Shown here one piece after another: positions 31,295-40,800 of a stretch of DNA of 64,000 nt. The stretch spans positions 1 through 64,000 of the IMG/VR virus record IMGVR_UViG_3300031951_000096; one strand, given 5' to 3'. Source of the stretch: a virus. Numbering within the stretch: position 1 is the first letter of the stretch; each line of letters opens with the position of its first letter. The notes below the pieces were generated by a model. It saw nothing but the letters and a program-made list of their open reading frames with translations. It did not search any database and had not been told where the DNA came from. Position numbers and translations under genes: made by a program.

Positions 31295-31726
31295 ATGGCG
31301 ATAATTATTGGGCCAAAATTAACCAAAGATTTACCCGAAAAAGATAGAGTAGCGATTGGAGTAACTCTCCCTCTTCAAAGGGGTAATAATGGTTATTTTG
31401 CTCAATCGTTTCAAACTATTGACCAGATAAAATCAAATATTAGAAACCTTTTATTAACTAGAAGGGGTGAGAGGATAATGCATCCAACATTTGGAACTTC
31501 ATTATATGAAGCATTATTTGAACAAAACACCGATGATTTAGAAATAAAAGTTCAAACATCAATAGAAGAATCAATTGCAGAGTGGATGCCATTTGTTTCT
31601 ATTGAAGAAATTTTGGTAGACCAATCAAATTCTGATAGAGATAGATATAATTTTGATATTTCATTATCATTTAGGGTTTCGGGACAACAAAATTTGGAGA
31701 CGGTAACATTTAATGTAGTTGAATAA
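31295..31726 (+). CDS. 25: Baseplate wedge protein gp25-like
   Basis: This 143-aa protein has the gp25/W family pattern: QTIDQIKSNIRNLLLTRRGERIMHPTFGTSLYEALFE, where the RGER-P-x-F-G-x-x-L block is diagnostic, and a C-terminal strand pair FDISLSFRVSGQ. gp25 joins wedge proteins to the tail sheath in contractile tails. Length is normal for the family. The stop shares one base with the gp6-like gene, the same order as in many T4-like phages. Confidence 0.92.
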   Translation: MAIIIGPKLTKDLPEKDRVAIGVTLPLQRGNNGYFAQSFQTIDQIKSNIRNLLLTRRGERIMHPTFGTSLYEALFEQNTDDLEIKVQTSIEESIAEWMPFVSIEEILVDQSNSDRDRYNFDISLSFRVSGQQNLETVTFNVVE

Positions 31727-33768
31727 TGGCATTTAAAGTAACAAATAAAAAAATAGGAAGGAATAGTAGAGATATAAACTACTTGGGTAAAGATTTTCAA
31801 TCATTTAGAGATAATTTGGTTGAATATGCTAAAACCTATTTCCCTTCCTCATATAATGATTTTAATGAAGCATCACCTGGTATGATGTTTATTGAAATGG
31901 CATCTTATATTGGTGATGTTTTAGGATACTATACTGATTCTACATTAAAAGAAAGTCTTATACAATATGCGGGTGAAGAAAAAAATGTATTTGCATTGGC
32001 AAACTTATTGGGATATAAACCAAAAGCAACCTCACCTGCAATTACAACTCTATCGGTTTACCAATTATGTAAAGCAACTTCTAATGGTGAATTGGATACA
32101 AAATACCTATTAAGAATAAATGAAGGATTAGAGGTAAGGTCTAGTGTAAATAATGAAATAACATTTAGAACTACTGAAATTTTAGATTTTAACGATGCTA
32201 CTGATAGAGAGGTTAGTGTTTACAGCACAACTGAAATAACCAACATACCTGATTATTTTTTAGTAAAGAAAAAGATTCAGGCTATATCAGCAAGTGAAAA
32301 AACAATAGAAAAAACATTTACAACATCAGAAGCGTTTCAGAAATTAGATATTGAAGAAACAAATGTAATCTCAATCGAAAGTGTGATAGATGATAATGGT
32401 AATAAGTGGTATGAAGTTCCATATTTGGCACAAGAAACAATTTACATTGATTATCCAAATGTAGAACAAAACGATCCTGATTTAAATCAATTTTCAACGA
32501 CTGTTCCATACCTTCTAAAACTATTAAAAACTTCAAGAAGATTTGTAGTTAAAACGAATGATAATTTTACAACATCAATTCATTTTGGAGGAGGAGATAG
32601 TTCCCTATCGGATGAATTAATTATACCAAATGTTAAGAATGTTGGATTAGGTTTAAACAATTCAGTTAATAGAATGGCTGAATCTTATGACCCTACTAAT
32701 TTCCTTAAAACAAAATCATATGGACAGGCTCCATCGGCTAATAGCACTTTAAGTGTAACTTATTTAGTTGGAGGAGGTGTTGGTTCAAACGTTCCACAAG
32801 GAGATTTAACTACTATTACGAACATAACTTATAATGATGATTTAATTAATACATTTGTCGATATTGATAATACTGTTTACCAATTTGTAAAAAATTCAGT
32901 TGCGGTTGAAAATGAAATACCCGCAAAAGGTGGTAGAGGGTTTGATACAATAGAAGAAATTAGAGAAACGGCATTAGCAAATTACGCATCTCAAAATAGA
33001 GCCGTAACTGCAAAGGATTATCAAGTAAGAGCACTTTCAATGCCGACAAAGTTTGGTTCAGTTTCTAAAGTATTTGCAATTGGTGATAATTCATTAAACG
33101 CTAATTCACCGCAATCAGTATTAAATTCAACTGATAATGTAACTGAATTTGCGGAAATTGTTAGAAGTATTGTAAATTCATCATTAGCAAAAGGTGGAAA
33201 ATTACCAACCACAAATGAGATAAAACAAAATGTAAGAAATTTTGTTCAAAAAACAACTCAAAACGCTGAATTAGTTAATCCTTTTGCTATTAATCTATAC
33301 ACATTAGGATATGATTCAAATGGTAAATTAACGACTCTTAATAGGGCGGTAAAAGAAAACTTAAAAACCTACTTAAACGAATTTAGAATTCTTACTGATG
33401 GTGTAAACATAATAGATGGGTTCGTCATTAACATAGGTATTAATTTCGATATTACGGTATACAAAAACTATAATTCCAAAGAGGTAGTATTAAGATGTAT
33501 CGAAGAAATAAAATCAATTTTCTCAATTGATAATTGGCAATTTAATCAAACCATAAACCTATCGGATATAGAATTAGGATTGGCAATGGTTGATGGGGTT
33601 GCCTCTATTCAAAAAGTTGAGATTGTAAATAAATGTGGTGGAGCGTATGCGAGAAATAGTTATGATATAAAAGGTGCTACAAAGAATAAGATAATATATC
33701 CTTCATTGGATCCTTCTATCTTTGAAGTAAAGTTTCCTGATAAAGATATAAAAGGAAGAGCAGTATAA
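31726..33768 (+). CDS. 6: Baseplate wedge protein gp6-like (baseplate J family)
   Basis: This 680-aa protein begins with RNSRDINYLGKDFQSFRDNLVEYAKTYFP, then SPGMMFIEMASYIGDVLGYYTDS and LANLLGYKP, the well-conserved N-terminal region of gp6. The Baseplate_J-type core follows with ETALANYASQNRAVTAKDYQVRAL, typical of the family. gp6 dimers form the ring that holds the wedges together. The length is close to T4 gp6. The overlap with gp25 and the next gene points to one polycistronic late message. Confidence 0.92.
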   Translation: MAFKVTNKKIGRNSRDINYLGKDFQSFRDNLVEYAKTYFPSSYNDFNEASPGMMFIEMASYIGDVLGYYTDSTLKESLIQYAGEEKNVFALANLLGYKPKATSPAITTLSVYQLCKATSNGELDTKYLLRINEGLEVRSSVNNEITFRTTEILDFNDATDREVSVYSTTEITNIPDYFLVKKKIQAISASEKTIEKTFTTSEAFQKLDIEETNVISIESVIDDNGNKWYEVPYLAQETIYIDYPNVEQNDPDLNQFSTTVPYLLKLLKTSRRFVVKTNDNFTTSIHFGGGDSSLSDELIIPNVKNVGLGLNNSVNRMAESYDPTNFLKTKSYGQAPSANSTLSVTYLVGGGVGSNVPQGDLTTITNITYNDDLINTFVDIDNTVYQFVKNSVAVENEIPAKGGRGFDTIEEIRETALANYASQNRAVTAKDYQVRALSMPTKFGSVSKVFAIGDNSLNANSPQSVLNSTDNVTEFAEIVRSIVNSSLAKGGKLPTTNEIKQNVRNFVQKTTQNAELVNPFAINLYTLGYDSNGKLTTLNRAVKENLKTYLNEFRILTDGVNIIDGFVINIGINFDITVYKNYNSKEVVLRCIEEIKSIFSIDNWQFNQTINLSDIELGLAMVDGVASIQKVEIVNKCGGAYARNSYDIKGATKNKIIYPSLDPSIFEVKFPDKDIKGRAV

Positions 33769-34757
33769 TGATACACTTTGTAACGGCATCAAAAGATGCA
33801 ACAGTTTATTCTTTGTATAAAACTAAAAATACGGGTTTAGATGAAATCTTAACCGTATCTAAACACTATTCACGTTTTGAAGAAGAGGATAATGCTAGAG
33901 CCTATTTATATTTTGATATAACTAATGTTCCTACCTATGTTACGGCATCAGCAGCTACCTTAAATTTAAAATTAACCGAAGCGGAAGAGTTACCGGTAAG
34001 TTTTTCTCTTTTTGCATATCCTGTAACTTCAAGTTGGAATATGGGTGTGGGAACTTTTTATTACACACCGGAAAATGCGGATGGTATTACGTGGAACACT
34101 CAACCATTTATATTATCATCTTCTGCAGCAGCATCTCAATCATTTACTTATCAAAGTTTAGATATCGATATGGATGTAAAATCTTTATACAACTATTGGA
34201 CAGGGAGTGAAAATTTTGGTTTAGTATTAAAACATACTAATTCAGTTGAATCATCCTCATTGGATTATGGTATTATGAATTTTTATTCAAAGGAGACTAA
34301 TACTATTCATCAACCACTTTTAAAATTAAGTTGGGATGACGTAAGTGGTTCATTTGTTACTGGAACATTAGGGCCTTTGACCTCAGCATCAATCATAGTA
34401 AGAACAAAGGAATTAAAACCATATTATACCGAAGGAGGAAAGGTAAAGATAAAAGTAATTGGCAGAGAGCAATACCCACTTAAAACCTTTTCTAACTCAT
34501 TCTCTTATTTAGATGTAAAGTATCTTCCAACGAGTTCGTATTATGCTATCAGAGATGAAATTACAAAGAAGAAAATTGTAGATTTTTCTACTTATACTAA
34601 AATAAATTGTAATTCATCTGGAAATTATTTTGTATTTGATACAACGAATTTCCCAACAAATAGAGTATATAAATTTTTATTTTTGATAGAAAGAGATGGA
34701 TACGAAGAATATTTTGAAGATGATTTAACATTTGAAATAAGAAGTAATGGAGTTTGA
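33768..34757 (+). CDS. Virion protein with DNRLRE-like beta-sandwich domain
   Basis: This 329-aa protein starts HFVTASKDATVYSLYKTKNTGLDEILTVS, followed by RAYLYFDITNVP and ASAATLNLKL. This matches the DNRLRE/CBM-like pattern (D-A-x-V..., N-x-G, L-x-F-D-l, A-x-L-x-L) of about 160 residues. The rest is beta-rich with Ser-rich stretches. DNRLRE-type domains occur in surface and adhesin proteins, and here it is probably part of the baseplate periphery. Its stop overlaps the next gene by 11 bases. Confidence 0.65.
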   Translation: MIHFVTASKDATVYSLYKTKNTGLDEILTVSKHYSRFEEEDNARAYLYFDITNVPTYVTASAATLNLKLTEAEELPVSFSLFAYPVTSSWNMGVGTFYYTPENADGITWNTQPFILSSSAAASQSFTYQSLDIDMDVKSLYNYWTGSENFGLVLKHTNSVESSSLDYGIMNFYSKETNTIHQPLLKLSWDDVSGSFVTGTLGPLTSASIIVRTKELKPYYTEGGKVKIKVIGREQYPLKTFSNSFSYLDVKYLPTSSYYAIRDEITKKKIVDFSTYTKINCNSSGNYFVFDTTNFPTNRVYKFLFLIERDGYEEYFEDDLTFEIRSNGV

Positions 34758-35757
34758 ATTAATTAAAGATATACAAAATAGTGGATCCCTAGTCGCAAGA
34801 GATAGGGATAATGTTTATTTTGAAGCCACTTTGGATTCGGATAAAACCGGATATGTATATGCTCCATCTAAAAAAAGGGTTTACAATACCGATGAATTAA
34901 AAAAAGCAATCGATGTAAACGTTTTTGAGTTAATCCCATCTTCACCCGAATTAGAATTAGATTTAGTTCCTAGACCAGTTTATAATGATGCAACTCGTTC
35001 ATTAGAATTAGCAAATGGAACAATCACTTCACAATCTTTACAGATATCGTTATTACAATCGGAGGTGGCAAATCTAACTGCTATATCAGCAGCATTAGAT
35101 ATTGAATTGGATAGTGAAAGATTATTAAGAGTTACTGCTGAGGCAAATGCTGAAAGTTTAAGAACTCAATTTGCTATTATTAGTGATACATTGCAAGGTA
35201 ATATACAAAGAATGACTTTGGAGGGTATTGAAAATGCATCTCTTAAAGCCAGAAATGAAGGTCAAAATGCAACTATTGAATCGCTTAAAAAACAAGTAGA
35301 TAGTTTAACCGAACAATTGAATGGTAAGAATGCAAGAATAGCAGAAGGTGCGAAGGCGGGAGCTGACATTACGGTAAGGGTAATTAATAAGGGTGACCAA
35401 AAATATAATGATTTAACTTATAGAGCGAGAGCAAAAGATGATGGAAATGGAAAATGGATAAATGGTCCAGAAGTTGAAATATTTAATTTTTCATTAGAGG
35501 TTCAGAATGTAACAATTACTGAAAAAAACGTAAGTTTCATAGGTGGGCCTTTTTCAGTAAGCGTTCCGCCACAAGAAAAGAAAACTATATCATTTACTCA
35601 TAATGCAGGGAAAGTTGATGGGTTTAAGCCATCATCAGGGTTTGGGTTTACAGGTGATAAGGAATATACCGGAACATTAGAATTTAAATCAACTAATGGA
35701 ACCGTTTCATTATCTACTTCAGTTCAAAAACAAAGAGGTAATGATTTTAGCTTATAA
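34747..35757 (+). CDS. Virion protein with central coiled coil and C-terminal beta domain
   Basis: This 336-aa protein has an N-terminal globular part (about 1-75), then a long coiled coil (about 95-195; LQISLLQSEVANLTAISAAL and SLKKQVDSLTEQLNGKNARI in shape). A C-terminal Ig-like beta domain follows (ADITVRVINKGDQKYNDLTYRA, SVSVPPQEKKTISFTHNAG), resembling a CARDB-like fold. This rod-plus-beta plan suits a baseplate or short fibre trimer. No named homologue recognised. Confidence 0.65.
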   Translation: MEFELIKDIQNSGSLVARDRDNVYFEATLDSDKTGYVYAPSKKRVYNTDELKKAIDVNVFELIPSSPELELDLVPRPVYNDATRSLELANGTITSQSLQISLLQSEVANLTAISAALDIELDSERLLRVTAEANAESLRTQFAIISDTLQGNIQRMTLEGIENASLKARNEGQNATIESLKKQVDSLTEQLNGKNARIAEGAKAGADITVRVINKGDQKYNDLTYRARAKDDGNGKWINGPEVEIFNFSLEVQNVTITEKNVSFIGGPFSVSVPPQEKKTISFTHNAGKVDGFKPSSGFGFTGDKEYTGTLEFKSTNGTVSLSTSVQKQRGNDFSL

Positions 35758-35770
35758 AAATATAAATTAA

Positions 35771-37198
35771 ATGGCATTAGAACAATTTAAAAATATTGAT
35801 GAGGTAATAAATAAGGGAACATCTCTTACAACTGAATTAAATCCTATTGATTTAGCTTTAATTAATCAAGGATTTAAGGCAACTCCTTTTAATTTAGGTG
35901 TGAATGATGTATTAGAATTTATACTATACGATTCTGCTAACAATATATTAGAACAAAAAGATTATGGTAAAATTAGATATGTTAAGGGGCAAGAATTAAA
36001 TGATTACTTAATTCAAAGTGAAAATGTTCTAGATAAAGTATTAGATGGTGGCGGATTTTTAGTTGATATAAAAAAACTAATAAAAGAAGCGGGATATAAT
36101 GTGGGTGTATTTAGAGTTCAATTAAACTTCGTAAACGATAGAGTTGGTAGTTCGGTTGAAAAAGATAAAATGTGGATACAAGAAATTTCTGCAACAAGAT
36201 TAGAATTACGATTACTCCCTTATGATAATTTTGATGAAACTTCAAATGAGGATATAGATACAAAAATAGACCTTAATCAATCTTATAATAGTTTTGTTTT
36301 AAATAAATTTAGTGGTGATGAAGTGTATTCGGAGATTGATGCGGTTTTAAATGCATTAACTCCTGCTCAACTATACAATACTTTTCAATCGATAAAAGCA
36401 AAGGCATATATTGAACAATTAGGCTCTGAATTCGGTATTAATAGTTGGGAAATATTTTTTAGTAAAGTGTTGGATTCGATGAGAGTAGCAGTAAGACATG
36501 CACTTTTACACAAAAATTCTACAATTGGAAGTAATACATTTGGCGCGTATTTAGGTGATGATATAGATTTTATATACTATAACAAAGCTGATATAGTTAA
36601 ACTATTAAACAATAAGTTTGAAGAGGCAGTAGATTATCATTTACCAAAGAGAACTTTATCCGATGAGGTTAAATTAGATAACATTACACAACAAAGTATT
36701 GATAAATTACAAGAATTAGTTCAATCATTAAAATCAGATATGACAAGAACTAATCCACAAACTCAAAAATTTGTAGTAGAGCCTCCAACAATAGCAGAAG
36801 TTAAAGATTTATTTACAACAACTAAAACTATAATACCTGCGGTAATACCGGGTGATAAGCCGATTGTTATAGAAACACCGGTTTTAAAAGAACCATTTAA
36901 TGAACCAATCGCGGTAACCGTTGAACCATCGAATCCATATGTATCACCTTCACCTAATGATGGGGATATAGAAAGAGAAAGATTAAGAAGGTTACAAGAA
37001 GAAATGATGTATCAGGCCGGAGGTAGAGGAACTCAATTTGATGTTCCATATCAATCCCCTTATCAAACTCCATCACAACCAATTCAAGTTGGTGGAGAAC
37101 CAGTAGTAGGTGGTGCGGGAGGCCTAACAATTGAAAGAGCATCTAATGATGATTACATAAGAGATTACGAAAGAAATAACGTTGAAAATATACTTTAA
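35771..37198 (+). CDS. Virion structural protein, 475 aa
   Basis: The protein begins MALEQFKNIDEVINKGTSL and has a helical core (SALTPAQLYNTFQSIKAKAYIEQLGSEFGINSWEIF in shape). A Pro/Gly/Gln-rich disordered tail follows from about residue 350 (PYQSPYQTPSQP, VGGAGG). It lies between the coiled-coil protein and the gp7-like giant gene, so a wedge component is likely by position. No direct T4 match is recognised; gp8 is the positional analogue. Confidence 0.6.
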   Translation: MALEQFKNIDEVINKGTSLTTELNPIDLALINQGFKATPFNLGVNDVLEFILYDSANNILEQKDYGKIRYVKGQELNDYLIQSENVLDKVLDGGGFLVDIKKLIKEAGYNVGVFRVQLNFVNDRVGSSVEKDKMWIQEISATRLELRLLPYDNFDETSNEDIDTKIDLNQSYNSFVLNKFSGDEVYSEIDAVLNALTPAQLYNTFQSIKAKAYIEQLGSEFGINSWEIFFSKVLDSMRVAVRHALLHKNSTIGSNTFGAYLGDDIDFIYYNKADIVKLLNNKFEEAVDYHLPKRTLSDEVKLDNITQQSIDKLQELVQSLKSDMTRTNPQTQKFVVEPPTIAEVKDLFTTTKTIIPAVIPGDKPIVIETPVLKEPFNEPIAVTVEPSNPYVSPSPNDGDIERERLRRLQEEMMYQAGGRGTQFDVPYQSPYQTPSQPIQVGGEPVVGGAGGLTIERASNDDYIRDYERNNVENIL

Positions 37199-37200
37199 AA

Positions 37201-37884
37201 ATGCCAATACCTAATAGAAACGGTTATTATACTGGACAAATGTTCACTAATGAATTAGGTGAAAGATATGTTTGGATAGGAAATGAATGGAGAACCGCAG
37301 GAAATGATAATTACACACCCGTATCTGCTGCGAGGGAAATAAACATTACCTTTAATACCTTTTTGGAAGAAGGTGGGAATAGTATTCAAGCAAAAGTTTT
37401 AGTTAATGGCTCAGAGTGGACAGATAGTTCATCTCAAAATGGTAAGATTACATTAAAATTTTTCGATTACCAAATTTTAAACCCAACTAGAATTTCATTT
37501 ATAGGAACAAATGTTAAGGCAAAAAAATCTTTTCTTTTACAAGCAAAAGTAAATCAAGAAAATGAAGTGGTGATAAAAGAGACAGATGAATATGGTAATG
37601 TATTTAACGATGTTATAATAAGTGAACCAATAGGATTGATAAGAAGAAGAGAAATAATTGAACCAGATACCGAAGCAAATGATACTAGAAGAAGATTGTT
37701 CGCTGAAAATCCTGATGGAGGAAGTGGATTTGTAAACACAACCGGCGGACAATTCGATGGAAGTGGTGGAGGAGTAAGTGGCTTCGGTGGAGGAGGAGGT
37801 GGAATGAGAGAAGTTAATCCGCTTGATTTTAGAGGAGCTGGATATGGATTGGCGGATGTAACACAAAGAGAAAACATACAATAA
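37201..37884 (+). CDS. Virion protein with glycine-rich C-terminus
   Basis: This 227-aa protein starts with NGYYTGQMFTNELGERYVWIGNEW, a short carbohydrate-binding-like or tail-tip motif. A beta domain follows (INITFNTFLEEGGNSIQAKVLVNG), with a Gly-rich segment near residues 180-205 (GSGGGVSGFGGGGGG) before a short end. The Gly-rich part is probably flexible. Three bases separate it from the previous gene. No homologue recognised. Confidence 0.6.
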   Translation: MPIPNRNGYYTGQMFTNELGERYVWIGNEWRTAGNDNYTPVSAAREINITFNTFLEEGGNSIQAKVLVNGSEWTDSSSQNGKITLKFFDYQILNPTRISFIGTNVKAKKSFLLQAKVNQENEVVIKETDEYGNVFNDVIISEPIGLIRRREIIEPDTEANDTRRRLFAENPDGGSGFVNTTGGQFDGSGGGVSGFGGGGGGMREVNPLDFRGAGYGLADVTQRENIQ

Positions 37885-37888
37885 AAGT

Positions 37889-37896
37889 ATTTATAT
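37889..37896 (+). promoter_or_regulatory. Variant of the candidate late element (TATTTATA)
   Basis: The core lies in the 15-base gap before the gp7-like gene, only three bases from the ATG, closer than the other copies. It may be chance or could yield a nearly leaderless mRNA. Confidence 0.25.
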
Positions 37897-37899
37897 TAG

Positions 37900-40800
37900 A
37901 TGGAAAGAAGAGAGTATTTTATACCACCGTTAAATCAGGTTAATTTTCAATTGGATGTTCCATTTGAGAAACTTGGGGTGTCTGAAATTATAACACCATC
38001 TGATCCTTCATCTAGCGATGTTGTTTTAGTAAGAGTAACAAATAATTTAGGAAAGAATTCAATAAGGGTAATTACCGATGCTGGTAATTTAGAAATACCC
38101 AATTCGAATCTATTTAGATTACAAAAAAATTCGAAACTTTCAATTGTAAGAGCGAATAGTTCGTTATACAATATAAGAAGCATAAAAATTTATGATGAAA
38201 ACGATGTATTGGTTGAGGAGAGCACCTCAAATACATTCGATTTTACCGATATAGATAAAAATTATAGAATTGATGTAGATAGTTATGACGTAGTTCAAAC
38301 CGGAGAATTCCCTTCATTCATATCACCTATCAATCAAGGATATGTGTGGAATACTGAATACTCACAGGAATTTATCCTTAAAGTAAATGTATCAAATTCA
38401 ACACAATTCGTAAGATACTATTTTCCAAACCAAATAGGAGTTGATGAAAATGGTTCTAAAAGAATAACACCAAATAATAATGAAGTTTTAATAAATCTAT
38501 CTAATCCAAACGCATTGGGTAGATTTGAATTAGTAATTATTGCAGGTAATGGGCAGGTAGGTGAAAGAGATGAATTAAGAACTTTTATCGATGTAATTAG
38601 AGAAAAAACTTATGGTGAGCCAGATGTTACTCAAATTATATATGATAAGAATATAATAGAGGCAGATTTAAGGCCATTAGATTTTAATTTTGAATTTGAT
38701 TTAAAGGCAGTAAATTCAGAAGGTATTGAGGTATTTTTAGGAGAAAATAAAGTAGGAGAAGTAAATTTTGAAATAACAAAAGGTATTTCAAAAATTTCAT
38801 TTAATGCAAAAGAATTATATAATCTTTATAAAGAGTATTTTAGCGAAACACAAAAAACCTATTTAATTACATTTGGGTTTAGACCTTATTTTAATGGTAT
38901 AGGTGGTAAAATATTTGGTAAAACCGAACAGGTATCAATCACCGTTCAAAGAACTCCTTTCTTAATAGATAAAGGAACAGCGGTTAGAGATATATCTAGC
39001 ACATTTGCACAATTATTTTCCGGTGAATTAACTAAACGAAATTACGAAGACCAAATAGTTTTCGAAGATGATAAACATCTTTATTATCAAGTAAGAACAT
39101 CAGCTGACCAATCTTTTGTAATAACTAATACTGCAATGGATAGATTAACCTATTCAGTATTTGGTGGAAAAGTTGTTGAAACACAATTTGAAATAGATAC
39201 TGAAAGTGGTAGTACTAGAAAGAAATTAGGATATAAAGATTATGGAACATTAGTTGTTAAATTATTAGAACCACTACCCGGTACTATTGATTTAAATACG
39301 CAAGTTTGGATTTCAAAGCAGATAATCCCAACAATAGTTGAATCAATTATTATTTCAGACGAAGATGATGATAAATGTCTTCCATTAAAACCTAATTTCG
39401 GAACTGATATAATTCAAGAAACCGGATTACAATTCTTCGATGAAATAATTTCAAGCGGTAGTTTATCATCTACTCAATTAGTAAATAAATTCATTTCACA
39501 AAGTGAATTCAATTTAGAAGATTTACAAATTGATTATGTAAGTGGTAGTAGTAAAACGAGTGAGTATTTCTTAAAATTTGAAAACTTTGTAAATTTTGGA
39601 AGTGCGTTAAGTAGGATTGAAAATTTCCAATATAAAATAGGAACGATAGAAGAGTGGGAAAATAAAATAGATACAACTTTATATTCAGCTAGTTTATTAT
39701 CAACCTCTTCAAATTCTTTACTAACAAGTGCATCTTATAACGATAAAATTAAAAGTGTAAAGAATGGATTTGATGGGTTTGAAAGAAAGATGTATGAAGA
39801 TTTCTCTATCACATCTTCTAACGATATATTCTTTACATCACAATCTATATACGCAGAAGTATTTGATAAAACTAATAAAAACTATTTAGTTAGACATATA
39901 CCACAATACCTTCAAGAAAGTTCGGATAATTTAGATTACCTAACTTTTATTGAAATGATTGGACAACATTTTGACATTCTATGGGGGTATATAAATGGAA
40001 TTAATAGAGTTAAAAAAGTTGAGAATAAATCAATCGATGGTATATCTGATAATTTAGTTTATGAATTATTGGAATCTTTTGGTTGGGATCCCAAAAATCC
40101 ATTTGCGGGTAAAGAACTTTGGAATTATGCATTTGGTTTAAATCCAAACGGTCAATCTAATTCAAATAAAAACGCATTAGGTAATAATGTTGCAACCTCC
40201 TATACACCAGAAGCTGCTAAGAATCAAGTTTGGAGAAGAATACTAAACAACTTACCTTACTTATTAAAACATAAGGGTACAAGAAAATCGATAAATGCTA
40301 TTTTAGCTTGTTATGGTGTTCCATCTTCTTTATTAACAATAATTGAATTTGGTGGGCCATCTAATAATCCATCGGACACTACTAAATTTACTTACGAAGA
40401 TAGAAGTGTATTTTTAAATTTAAAGAGTAATGAGTATTTGGATATACCTTGGATTAATGGTGTCCCAAACGCAGTTCAGTTAAGATTTAAAACGGCAAAC
40501 AAAACTAATTCACAATTATTATATGGTGTTTCCGGAAGTAATTATTGGAGAGTAAGTTTAGAACCAACTGGTAGTGCATTATTCGGAAATCTTAATTTTG
40601 AATTAGTAAATACAAAAGTTGATATTGATATATTAGATGTAGATTTAACACCTAATTATACGAGTAGTATGAGTATAGATAATATACCTCTATACGATGG
40701 AGAATTTAAATTTTTGACAGTTCAAAAATCTACTTCATCGGATAGTTCTGGTAAATTATACGATACATACCAAATGTATTTAAGAGAGGCGAATGGTGAT